Positions 33,639-39,821 of a DNA stretch of 39,821 nucleotides are shown here, piece after piece; positions within the stretch are counted from its first letter, which is position 1, and each line of letters begins with the position of its first letter. This stretch comes from an uncultured Acholeplasmatales bacterium (GTDB taxonomy: Bacteria; Bacillota_I; Bacilli_A; Acholeplasmatales; Anaeroplasmataceae). The notes below the pieces were generated by a model. It ran no database searches. It was not told the DNA's origin and saw only the letters and a list, made by a program, of their open reading frames with translations. Made by a program: the position numbers and the translations under genes. The stretch spans positions 1-39,821 of the forward strand of contig CALUXR010000017.1 in assembly GCA_944324795.1 (NCBI GenBank). The letters run 5' to 3'.

Positions 33639-34289
33639 TTATTTCTTAGCTCTAGCTTCTTTTACAGCGTTTATAAATTGTTTTGCTAATTCTGTAACAC
33701 CTGCATAATCTCCCTTTTTAGCAGGAGCAGTTAAACTTGAACCAGCACTTACACATACAACACCAGCTTTAATCCATTCAGGAATGTTACCTAAATCAAC
33801 ACCACCTGATGGCATTAAATTAGCATATGGAAGTGGTCCATGTACATCTTTAATAAATTTAGGTCCTAAAATATCACCTGGGAATACTTTAATAACGTCA
33901 CAACCAGCATCTAAAGCCATTTTAACTTCTAATACTGTTTGAGTACCAGGAATATAAGGTACTTGATAACGATTACAAAGTTTTGCAACTTCTTCATCAA
34001 AACATGGGCTAACAATAAACATAGCACCATTTAAAATAGCTGAACGTGCAGTTTCTGTATCAAGAACAGTACCAGCACCAATTAAAACGTTAGGATCACC
34101 TACATAATTTTTAATTAAATTAGAGATGATTTCACCAGCACCAGGTACAGTATATGTAACCTCGATAGCTGTAACACCACCAGAAATACAAGCTTCAGAA
34201 ATCTTTAAACCTTTTTCTGTGCTCTCTGCCCGTACTACTGCGACTACACCTACATTAGCAATACGGCTTAAAACATCAAACTTTTTCAT
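33639..34289 (-). CDS. eda: KDPG/KHG aldolase
   Basis: Splits KDPG into pyruvate and glyceraldehyde-3-phosphate. Start is ATG 34289 (216 aa) with GAGG upstream; the frame runs back to 34334, but those codons lie next to the -10 box. Class I motifs: base Glu43 (AIEVTYT), GAGTVLD around 71-77, and Schiff-base Lys134 in VIKVFPGD. Trimeric in the family, cytosolic. First gene of the operon; upstream are a near-consensus promoter and a cre-like site. Confidence 0.95.
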   Translation of the reverse strand: MKKFDVLSRIANVGVVAVVRAESTEKGLKISEACISGGVTAIEVTYTVPGAGEIISNLIKNYVGDPNVLIGAGTVLDTETARSAILNGAMFIVSPCFDEEVAKLCNRYQVPYIPGTQTVLEVKMALDAGCDVIKVFPGDILGPKFIKDVHGPLPYANLMPSGGVDLGNIPEWIKAGVVCVSAGSSLTAPAKKGDYAGVTELAKQFINAVKEARAKK

Positions 34290-34338
34290 ATTTTTACCTC
34301 TTTTTATAAATTGTAGATGAAAACTTTTCACCAATTCA

Positions 34339-34367
34339 ATTATACTTTTTATGTCTTAAATTGTCAA
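34339..34367 (-). promoter_or_regulatory. promoter of the KDG operon
   Basis: Consensus TTGACA (34362-34367) and TATAAT (34339-34344) on the minus strand with an ideal 17-base spacer, one of the strongest-looking promoters in the window. Confidence 0.8.
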
Positions 34368-34381
34368 TGTAAGCGATTTAA
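34368..34381. promoter_or_regulatory. cre-like operator abutting the KDG promoter
   Basis: TGTAAGCGATTTAA fits the cre consensus at 13 of 14 positions and touches the -35 box. It shares AAGCGATTT with the malQ promoter site at 18925-18938. A similar CG-centred site, GAAAACGCTTTT (34427-34438), lies 13 bases before the -35 box of the divergent EIIC gene. Confidence 0.5.
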
Positions 34382-34451
34382 TTTTTCATTTAAAATGTCA
34401 TATTTTTATAGATTAAATTATTATTAGAAAACGCTTTTTAAAATTAAAAGA

Positions 34452-34479
34452 TTTACAATTTGTTAAAAATTAATATAAT
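34452..34479 (+). promoter_or_regulatory. promoter of the EIIC-like gene
   Basis: TTTACA (34452-34457) and TATAAT (34474-34479) with a 16-base spacer on the plus strand; the start of transcription would be near 34486. Confidence 0.65.
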
Positions 34480-34488
34480 AAAATAGAA

Positions 34489-34585
34489 TTAGCCGTTCCT
34501 AGCGGCTAAGATTGCGATTGTGTTAATCAAGCTATAGCGAATAATAGCACTAGGTAAAAGTATCCTAATATTAGAAAAGGAGGAT
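34489..34585 (+). ncRNA. candidate pseudoknotted regulatory leader of the EIIC gene
   Basis: TTAGCCG (34489-34495) and CGGCTAA (34503-34509) make a 7-bp hairpin with loop TTCCTAG. The loop bases CCTAG (34498-34502) are complementary to CTAGG (34550-34554). Between them are smaller stems, GATT/AATC (516-519 with 525-528 of 34,xxx) and GCTAT/ATAGC (34531-34535 with 34544-34548). Then ATCCT (34562-34566) can pair with AGGAT (34581-34585) and mask the AGGAGG site. The layout (compact knot plus ribosome-site masking) resembles a translational riboswitch, but I can match it to no known class. Confidence 0.4.
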
Positions 34586-34588
34586 TTT

Positions 34589-35686
34589 ATGGATACAACA
34601 AATTCTGAGGAAAAAATTTCTTTTAAAACTAAAGTAAAGAATTTCTTAGATAAAAAGAATGTACATCCCTCATTAAAAACTTATTTTATCGATGCTATGG
34701 GTAAAATGGCCCTTGGTTTATTCGCTTCGCTTCTAATAGGCACTATTTTTGATACATTAGGTACAATAACCACTTTAACTTTTTTTAATGATATTGCAAC
34801 CTATGCTAAAAATGCTGCTGGCGCTAGTATGGCTGTAGCTATTGGTTTTGGATTAAAATGTCCACCTCTTGTCTTATTTAGTTTAGTTGCAGTTGGGCTT
34901 GCTGGTAATACTTTAGGTGGAGCAGGTGGTCCTCTTGCTGTTTTTTTTATCGCAATAATTAGTGCGGAAATTGGAAAACTAGTATCTAATACTACAAAAA
35001 TTGATATTTTAGTTACTCCCCTTATAACGATCATTGTTGGCTGTGGTTTGAGTATAGCCATTGCTCCTTATATTGGAATTGGTGCCAACTACATTGGTGA
35101 AGCTATTATGAAAGCTACTGACCTACAACCTTTCTTAATGGGAATGGTTTTAAGCGTTACGGTTGGCATATTATTAACATTACCTATTTCAAGTGCTGCT
35201 ATTTGTGCATCTTTTGGAATTGTTGGCTTAGCTGGTGGAGCGGCTCTTGCAGGTTGTTGCTGCCAAATGGTTGGTTTTGCAATTCAATCATTTAAAGCTA
35301 ATAAATGGTCTGGTTTAGTATCTCAAGGTATCGGAACAAGTATGTTACAAATGCCAAATATTATTAAAAAACCAATTATTTGGCTACCTACAATCTTGAG
35401 TTCATTAATTTGTGGTCCTCTTGCAACTTGTGTTTTTAAATTAGAAATGAATGGTCCTGCTATTTCATCTGGCATGGGAACTTGTGGATTTGTCGGACCA
35501 ATTGGTGTTATTCAAGGTTGGTTAAATGATTTAAATAGCGGCATTAAAGCAAATATTACTGCTCTTGATATTTCAGGATTAATATTGATTAGTATCGTTT
35601 TACCAATAGTTTTAACTTTAATATTTCATTTAATATTTAAAGCTTTAAAACTTTATAATGATGAAGATTTAAAATTAGATTTATAG
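34589..35686 (+). CDS. PTS EIIC-like membrane protein (EIIC_2 family)
   Basis: A 365-residue polytopic membrane protein with about eight to nine hydrophobic helices after a polar N-terminus of about 40 residues. The Gly/Ala-rich segments and the stretches GFGLKCPPLVLFSLVAVG and MNGPAISSGMGTCGFVGPIG match the family labelled PTS EIIC 2 (PF13303). No EIIA or EIIB domain is fused or encoded nearby, so sugar phosphorylation during uptake is not supported by context; it may be a standalone transporter or channel. It is divergent from the KDG operon with shared CG-centred operators, so uptake of a uronate or deoxy-sugar acid is plausible, not shown. AGGAGG precedes the ATG. Confidence 0.8.
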   Translation: MDTTNSEEKISFKTKVKNFLDKKNVHPSLKTYFIDAMGKMALGLFASLLIGTIFDTLGTITTLTFFNDIATYAKNAAGASMAVAIGFGLKCPPLVLFSLVAVGLAGNTLGGAGGPLAVFFIAIISAEIGKLVSNTTKIDILVTPLITIIVGCGLSIAIAPYIGIGANYIGEAIMKATDLQPFLMGMVLSVTVGILLTLPISSAAICASFGIVGLAGGAALAGCCCQMVGFAIQSFKANKWSGLVSQGIGTSMLQMPNIIKKPIIWLPTILSSLICGPLATCVFKLEMNGPAISSGMGTCGFVGPIGVIQGWLNDLNSGIKANITALDISGLILISIVLPIVLTLIFHLIFKALKLYNDEDLKLDL

Positions 35687-35801
35687 ATAATTCAACTAAT
35701 AGTTGAGCAATAATCACTAATTTAGTTAGCAATTCTACTAATTAATACTTAAAAATATTTTATATTTAGCTTAAAATATAATCAGAAAGAAGGTAATATT
35801 T

Positions 35802-36263
35802 ATGGAATTTGCAAAAAGATTACAAGAATTAAGAAAAGAGAAAAATTTAACTCAAGAGGATTTAGCTACTAAATTAAATATTTCTCCTCAAAGTATTAGC
35901 AAATGGGAAAATAATCTATCTACACCTGATTTAGAAATGTTATTAAACTTATGTCATATTTTAAATGTTTCTGCTGATTATATTTTAGGAAATAATAATA
36001 TAACTACTCTAACTCAAAAAGATCCTAATAAATTATTATTAAAATTAGAAATATTAGATAATGGCGATAATGTTAAAATTAATTTACCTTTAGCTATTAT
36101 TAAAAAGCTATTAGAATCTAATACAGTAAAAATTAATGATAAAGATATTTTAAATAAAATAGATTTTAATTTAATTTTCACTTTAATTGATAAAGGTGTA
36201 ATTGGTAAATTACTTGAAATTGATACTACTGATAATGAACATATTAGTATTTATGTAGAATGA
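35802..36263 (+). CDS. XRE-family regulator with SHOCT-like C-terminal domain
   Basis: Residues 1-62 are a Cro/C1-type helix-turn-helix (LTQEDLATKLNISPQSISKWEN, then a second helix pair ending SADYILG). The C-terminal part, about 80-153 (NVKINLPLAIIKKLLE, GVIGKLLEID, EHISIYVE), matches the small domain often found near YvlB/LiaX-like and PspC-type envelope stress proteins. Such regulators often sense the membrane or a partner. The ATG follows AAGAAGG. The stop overlaps the next start (ATGA), so the pair is translated together. Confidence 0.85.
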   Translation: MEFAKRLQELRKEKNLTQEDLATKLNISPQSISKWENNLSTPDLEMLLNLCHILNVSADYILGNNNITTLTQKDPNKLLLKLEILDNGDNVKINLPLAIIKKLLESNTVKINDKDILNKIDFNLIFTLIDKGVIGKLLEIDTTDNEHISIYVE

Positions 36264-36490
36264 TGAAAATAACAATTATTGAAAAAAATAAAAAAATTCT
36301 AAATTTAAAATTACCAAACATCTTATTTTTAAATAAAATAATTTTTAAATATATAATAAAAAAAGTTAAATTTGACCCTAAATTCTTAAAAGAAAATCTA
36401 AAATATCTAAAAAAATATATTAAAAAAAATGGTCATTTTACCTTAATTGAAATAGATAGCGATGAAGATAAAATAATAATTGAAGTATAA
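36260..36490 (+). CDS. small protein sharing the regulator's C-terminal domain type
   Basis: A 76-residue, very Lys/Ile-rich protein (MMKITIIEKN..., ending DEDKIIIEV). The pattern of a short strand pair, a long basic helix region and a closing strand FTLIEID...DKIIIEV parallels residues 80-153 of the preceding regulator, so I take it as a freestanding relative of that domain. It is coupled to the regulator gene by an ATGA overlap and followed by a terminator at 36491. Possible partner or co-sensor; function unknown. Confidence 0.65.
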   Translation: MMKITIIEKNKKILNLKLPNILFLNKIIFKYIIKKVKFDPKFLKENLKYLKKYIKKNGHFTLIEIDSDEDKIIIEV

Positions 36491-36515
36491 GTTGTGATTA
36501 TTTCACAACTTTTTT
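36491..36515 (+). terminator. terminator of the XRE operon
   Basis: GTTGTGA (36491-36497) pairs with TCACAAC (36503-36509), followed by six T (36510-36515). Confidence 0.9.
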
Positions 36516-36518
36516 CAT

Positions 36519-36544
36519 TAAAAAAAAGAGATTTTTAAATCTCT
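36519..36544 (-). terminator. terminator of the 89-aa membrane protein gene
   Basis: On the minus strand AGAGATTT (36537-36544) pairs with AAATCTCT (36527-36534), followed by a run of T. The stop codon of the gene (36535-36537) lies inside the stem-loop. Confidence 0.8.
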
Positions 36545-36801
36545 AATTTCTTATTTTGTTTTATTCCTAATTTAATAAAGATAGTCATTAAAAATAAACT
36601 ACCTAATACTAATATTGTGAAAAAGATTACACCTATAATTCCATATAAAAATGAGGCAATGTTATAATCATCGCTTACATCTTGTTGATTAAATATTTTA
36701 ATAATTGGAACTAATAATATAATATCTATTACTAAAAAGATGATAAAAATAACAAATATAATTGTACTAATTATAAAATATTTATTAAAGTTCTTTTTCA
36801 T
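36535..36801 (-). CDS. small membrane protein with two helices
   Basis: Starts at ATG 36801 (88 aa) with AAGGAG 7 bases upstream. Two long Ile/Leu/Phe-rich transmembrane segments (about residues 9-33 and 53-77) flank a short polar loop with acidic residues (QQDVSDDYN). The C-terminus is Lys-rich. Nothing identifies a family. It is an isolated gene with its own terminator, convergent with the XRE pair. A palindrome at 36873-36886 lies upstream and may be its operator. Confidence 0.65.
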   Translation of the reverse strand: MKKNFNKYFIISTIIFVIFIIFLVIDIILLVPIIKIFNQQDVSDDYNIASFLYGIIGVIFFTILVLGSLFLMTIFIKLGIKQNKKLEI

Positions 36802-36872
36802 AATTTTTCTCCTTTTCATTAAATTAATTATTATGATAATGATAAAATTCCTATAATAACATAGCTAAGATA

Positions 36873-36886
36873 TACTAAATTTAGTA
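36873..36886. promoter_or_regulatory. 14-bp palindrome upstream of the small membrane protein
   Basis: TACTAAATTTAGTA is a perfect palindrome about 70 bases before the start at 36801. An operator is possible; the AT-rich background lowers the weight of this. Confidence 0.3.
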
Positions 36887-36975
36887 AAAATATAACTAAT
36901 AAATAGCAATATACAAATAAAACTAATATATAATCTATTAATATGATACTTTAGTAATAATAATTTTACAAGATA

Positions 36976-37275
36976 TTAAAATTTTAAGTTAAATGTATAA
37001 TATAGTATTACTGCTTGTATAATTAAAGATAAAATACAAGATAGCACAAAATACCAATGTTTTGTTTTATGTCTTATAATAAAGATACCTATAAAACTAC
37101 CTATTGCTCCAAAAAGAAATGTACTTATAATTAAAGTCCTTTCTTTAATTCTCCACATATTATGCTTAGCTTTTATTTTATCTAATGTATATAAAAATAA
37201 AGATATTAATGAACCAATTATATTTAAAAAAACTAAAATTGAAAATATTAAATGATTTAAAATAAATTCTAACAT
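36976..37275 (-). CDS. DUF1294 membrane protein
   Basis: A 99-residue protein with three to four hydrophobic helices. The block FLYTLDKIKAKHNMWRIKERTLIISTFLFGAIGSFIGI is the DUF1294 signature (D-K-x-x-A, W-R-I, then the Gly-rich helix), and RHKTKHWYF is also typical. Function of the family is unknown. The gene begins one base after the obg stop, so it is probably co-transcribed with it. Confidence 0.85.
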   Translation of the reverse strand: MLEFILNHLIFSILVFLNIIGSLISLFLYTLDKIKAKHNMWRIKERTLIISTFLFGAIGSFIGIFIIRHKTKHWYFVLSCILSLIIQAVILYYTFNLKF

Positions 37276-37276
37276 A

Positions 37277-38554
37277 TTATTCTATAAACTCAAATTCAAA
37301 TTCAAAAACACGCACTGTATCGCCATTTTTAATGCCTAATTTTCTTAAGGCATCATCAATACCAAAAGATCTTAATTGTCTTGCAAAACGATTTACTGAA
37401 GACTCATTTTCAAAATTAGTCATTTGGAATATTCGATACAATTTATCGCCAGTAACGTTATAAACACCGTCTTTGTCTTTTTCAATTTTAAATATTGGCT
37501 CATCTTCTTTATATTCATAAGTTACTTCAGGGGCTATTTCATCTTCTTCAAATAAACTAAATGGTTTAGTCACTTGTAAAAGATCAGCTATTTTATATTC
37601 TAATTCAGCAATATTATCTTTAGTAAATGCACTAATAGGAATGACTTCTAAATTGGTTTTTTCAATAAATTTAGCCAAATTTTCTTTAGCTTGTGGTAAA
37701 TCCATTTTATTAGCTACTATAATTTGAGGACGTTTAGATAAATTCATTTTATAATTTTCTAACTCTTTATTTATAATTAAATAATCATTATAAGGATCTC
37801 TACCTTCAACACTTGCCATATCGATGACATGAACAATAACACGGCAACGTTCTATATGTCTTAAAAATTCTAAACCAAGTCCAGCACCTTGATGGGCACC
37901 TTCTATTAAACCTGGTAAATCAGCCATTACAAAACTTCTACCATCTTTTACTTGAACCATTCCTAGTTGTGGTACTAAAGTAGTAAAATGGTAATCTGCA
38001 ATCTTAGGTTTTGCGGCACTACAAGCAGCTAATAGGGTTGATTTGCCAACAGATGGGAAACCTACAAGTCCGCAATCAGCAAGAATTTTAAGCTCACATC
38101 TAATATAGCGTTTTTGTCCTGGTTCTCCTTTTTCGCAAAAATCTGGACATTTATTAACACCAGTAGCGAAAGCCATATTACCACGACCTCCTCTACCACC
38201 AAGAGCGATAACAGCTTCTTCTTTGTCGCGAGTAATATCAGCAATTATTAAATTAGTATCATCATCATAAATAATCGTTCCAAGTGGTACGTGTACATAT
38301 GTATTTTCTGCATTTGCTCCATACATTCCTTTGTTTTTCCCTTTTTCACCAGGTTTAGCTTTTAAAACTTTCATATATTTTAAATCTAATAAAGTACTAA
38401 GACCTTCATCACCAACAAAGATGATTGAACCGCCTTTACCACCATTACCGCCAAAAGGGCCACCCATTTCAACTTTCAATTCTCTTCTATAGGCAACGAT
38501 ACCATCTCCACCTTTACCACCGTGAACTTCCATTTTGACTTCATCTATAAACAT
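37277..38554 (-). CDS. obg: GTPase Obg/CgtA
   Basis: Essential ribosome-assembly GTPase, 425 residues. The N-terminal Gly-rich Obg fold (1-158, with the GGxGGxG repeats), the G domain with G1 GFPSVGKS (165-172), G3 DLPG (212-215), G4 NKMD (282-285) and SAF (308-310), and the C-terminal OCT domain (about 345-420) are all present. It follows rpmA, as in most Gram-positive genomes, although an intrinsic terminator (38573-38595) lies in between, suggesting reduced read-through. Confidence 0.98.
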   Translation of the reverse strand: MFIDEVKMEVHGGKGGDGIVAYRRELKVEMGGPFGGNGGKGGSIIFVGDEGLSTLLDLKYMKVLKAKPGEKGKNKGMYGANAENTYVHVPLGTIIYDDDTNLIIADITRDKEEAVIALGGRGGRGNMAFATGVNKCPDFCEKGEPGQKRYIRCELKILADCGLVGFPSVGKSTLLAACSAAKPKIADYHFTTLVPQLGMVQVKDGRSFVMADLPGLIEGAHQGAGLGLEFLRHIERCRVIVHVIDMASVEGRDPYNDYLIINKELENYKMNLSKRPQIIVANKMDLPQAKENLAKFIEKTNLEVIPISAFTKDNIAELEYKIADLLQVTKPFSLFEEDEIAPEVTYEYKEDEPIFKIEKDKDGVYNVTGDKLYRIFQMTNFENESSVNRFARQLRSFGIDDALRKLGIKNGDTVRVFEFEFEFIE

Positions 38555-38572
38555 AATTAAAATCCTTTCTAT

Positions 38573-38595
38573 AAAAAAAACTAGGCAATGCCTAG
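38573..38595 (-). terminator. intrinsic terminator between rpmA and obg
   Basis: CTAGGC (38590-38595) and GCCTAG (38581-38586) form a perfect stem with a 3-nt loop, followed on the minus strand by eight T (38573-38580). Confidence 0.85.
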
Positions 38596-38599
38596 CTTA

Positions 38600-38884
38600 T
38601 TATTCAACAGCGTAAACAGATACTTGTTTTTTGTCGCGTCCTTTACGTTCAAATTTAACTACACCTGTTGTTTTAGCAAATAATGTATCATCGCCACCAC
38701 GACCAACATTATTTCCTGGGAATATTTTAGTTCCTCTTTGACGATATAGAATTGAACCTGCTGTAACTACTTGACCATCTGCTACCTTAGCTCCTAGACG
38801 TTTAGCTTCAGAATCACGGCCGTTTTTAGTAGAACCAACACCTTTTTTAGATGCGAATAATTGAATATTTAACTTTAACATCAT
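38600..38884 (-). CDS. rpmA: ribosomal protein L27
   Basis: Large-subunit protein whose N-terminus reaches the peptidyl-transferase centre. The 94-residue form begins with the extension LKLNIQLF before [15 protein letters not shown], the Bacillota-type leader removed by the Prp protease between Phe and Ala, matching the neighbouring prp gene. GGAGG lies 7 bases before the first of two ATGs. Confidence 0.98.
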   Translation of the reverse strand: MMLKLNIQLFASKKGVGSTKNGRDSEAKRLGAKVADGQVVTAGSILYRQRGTKIFPGNNVGRGGDDTLFAKTTGVVKFERKGRDKKQVSVYAVE

Positions 38885-38896
38885 GGTTTATCCTCC

Positions 38897-39196
38897 TTAA
38901 CCGTTATACTTCACATTTTTCGGATACTGTAAAGCTAATTGCTTTAATGTATCATCTAAATTTAAACAAACTGCTGAAGTAATATTGTCTTTTTTAATTT
39001 TTAATTTAAAATAACCTTCTTTAGCTTCATATATATAATCGTTGTAACCTAAATATGAAAGTAAATTAACAGTCATTATTAAAGCGGTTGAAATAGAAGC
39101 ACAAACTATATCTTTGCCATATTCAGCATACATAGCATGTCCTTTTACTTCAAAAAAGTATATATCATCTTCAGTATTATACTTAATATTAATCAT
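38897..39196 (-). CDS. prp: ribosomal-processing cysteine protease Prp
   Basis: Removes the N-terminal extension of L27. The 99-residue protein shows the catalytic His20 in VKGHAMYAEYG and Cys32 in DIVCASIST, as in S. aureus Prp (YsxB). It lies between rplU and rpmA, the standard place. Confidence 0.96.
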   Translation of the reverse strand: MINIKYNTEDDIYFFEVKGHAMYAEYGKDIVCASISTALIMTVNLLSYLGYNDYIYEAKEGYFKLKIKKDNITSAVCLNLDDTLKQLALQYPKNVKYNG

Positions 39197-39198
39197 AA

Positions 39199-39507
39199 TT
39201 AAGCATTGATAGATTCAATAGTCAATTTAGTGTAAGCTTGACGATGACCTTTTTTAGTTCTTTCATTCTTTTTAGGGCGATATTTGAAAACAATAATCTT
39301 TTTACCACGACCTTGTTTTTCAACTTTAGCTACTACGCTAGCACCTTTAACATATGGTGAACCAACAATAGTTTTTTCGCCGCCTACAAGAACAACTTTA
39401 TCAAAAGTATAAGTAGTACCTTCTTCAACATCTAATTTTTCAACGAAAATTTGTGAACCAGCTTCTACTTTTACTTGCTTGCCACCTGTTTCAATAATTG
39501 CGTACAT
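39199..39507 (-). CDS. rplU: ribosomal protein L21
   Basis: Large-subunit protein of 102 residues with [15 protein letters not shown] at the start and the late motif [15 protein letters not shown], both typical of L21. It is preceded by AGGAGG and is the first gene of rplU-prp-rpmA-obg. Confidence 0.98.
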   Translation of the reverse strand: MYAIIETGGKQVKVEAGSQIFVEKLDVEEGTTYTFDKVVLVGGEKTIVGSPYVKGASVVAKVEKQGRGKKIIVFKYRPKKNERTKKGHRQAYTKLTIESINA

Positions 39508-39599
39508 GTCGTTACCTCCTTATAATTTTAAGACTCACTATTAGGGTAGATTTTAATCATTTATAACCCTTTCTATGTGGTGCATGTTACAACGAATGT
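39508..39599 (-). ncRNA. possible L21 leader
   Basis: About 85 nt of untranslated leader separate the promoter from rplU. It includes AGGGT/ACCCT (39543-39547 with 39566-39570) as a possible stem. L21 leaders of Bacillota autoregulate this operon, but I cannot show that this sequence folds like that family. Confidence 0.3.
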
Positions 39600-39628
39600 A
39601 TAATACATTATTTAAGTATTTTTGTCAA
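39600..39628 (-). promoter_or_regulatory. rplU operon promoter
   Basis: TTGACA (39623-39628) and TATTAT (39600-39605) on the minus strand with a 17-base spacer. Confidence 0.75.
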
Positions 39629-39786
39629 TAATTTAAAATGTTTTTAAAGCATTTTTTGTGCCAATATTAATTTTTTTCATTATTTTAATAAAAGAAATAA
39701 TAATATCTAATAAAATGAACACTAAGCCTATTAATATAGTTAACATTCGGGTTTTCGACACTATTCTATATAATTTTTCTACTTTC
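39629..39786. other. intergenic end region, no gene seen
   Basis: No plausible coding frame. AAAATG (39635-39640) pairs with CATTTT (39650-39655) next to a T run, a weak terminator-like hairpin that could close an upstream transcript on the plus strand. Confidence 0.35.
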
Positions 39787-39820
39787 GTGAGATTTTATAT
39801 ACTACGTATATAAGTCTCAC
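39787..39820. repeat. long inverted repeat at the window edge
   Basis: GTGAGA (39787-39792) with TCTCAC (39815-39820), and within it TTATATAC (39795-39802) with GTATATAA (39806-39813), give a 14-bp interrupted hairpin with a 3-nt loop. The sequence stops one base later, so a following T run cannot be tested. Confidence 0.6.
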
Positions 39821-39821
39821 T

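Noticed and set aside
34489-34585. Known riboswitch (preQ1, fluoride, ZTP, TPP, SAM types) upstream of the EIIC gene
   Set aside because: I looked for the conserved cores of these classes and did not find them; only the generic pseudoknot layout fits.

Overview
The window is low-GC DNA that uses the standard bacterial code: TGA ends genes such as the one finishing at 36263, and Trp is written TGG. Gene content and order (rplU-prp-rpmA-obg with an N-terminally extended L27, potABCD, LacI and cre-like operators, many lipoproteins) point to a Gram-positive-lineage Bacillota/Mycoplasmatota bacterium, most likely an uncultured gut Bacilli-type organism (RF39, Izemoplasma or Erysipelotrichales-like). 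The exact taxon cannot be fixed from this sequence.

Left part (57-961): a small hypothetical gene, a tRNA-Arg(UCU) with its own promoter and terminator, and an intergenic stretch with no recognisable gene.

961-18861, minus strand: one long maltodextrin/starch operon of about 18 kb. Transcription runs malQ, maltodextrin phosphorylase, HAD phosphatase, malE, malF, malG, a lipoprotein alpha-amylase, an oversized MsmK/MalK ATPase, two unknown lipoproteins, a type I pullulanase lipoprotein and a starch-binding lipoprotein, ending at a terminator at 908-937. Starch would be bound and debranched or cut at the cell surface, imported by MalEFG with the ATPase, and processed inside by MalQ and the phosphorylase. 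A divergent LacI-family gene (19196-20179), probably the regulator, follows a long structured leader.

20171-23429: a decayed mntP-like fragment, two very short ORFs, a small membrane protein and an RNA-repair pair (RtcB ligase plus COG3541-type nucleotidyltransferase). 23519-27525: potABCD-type polyamine uptake operon, minus strand.

27727-34289, minus strand: an operon for 4-deoxy-5-ketouronate/KDG catabolism (eda, two KDG-kinase paralogues, a YhcH protein, an aldo-keto reductase, a sugar isomerase-like protein, kduI, kduD). It has a near-consensus promoter, a cre-like site and a strong terminator. Divergently transcribed is a lone EIIC-like membrane protein whose leader looks like a compact pseudoknotted regulatory RNA.

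35802-39821: an XRE regulator with a coupled small protein, two small membrane proteins, and the housekeeping block rplU-prp-rpmA-obg.

Most unusual points: an MsmK ATPase with a 475-residue coiled-coil extension; a HAD gene that seems to start at AUA; malE bracketed by two hairpins; two structured leaders; a one-base frameshift in the last starch gene; and a second KDG kinase lacking a conserved motif.
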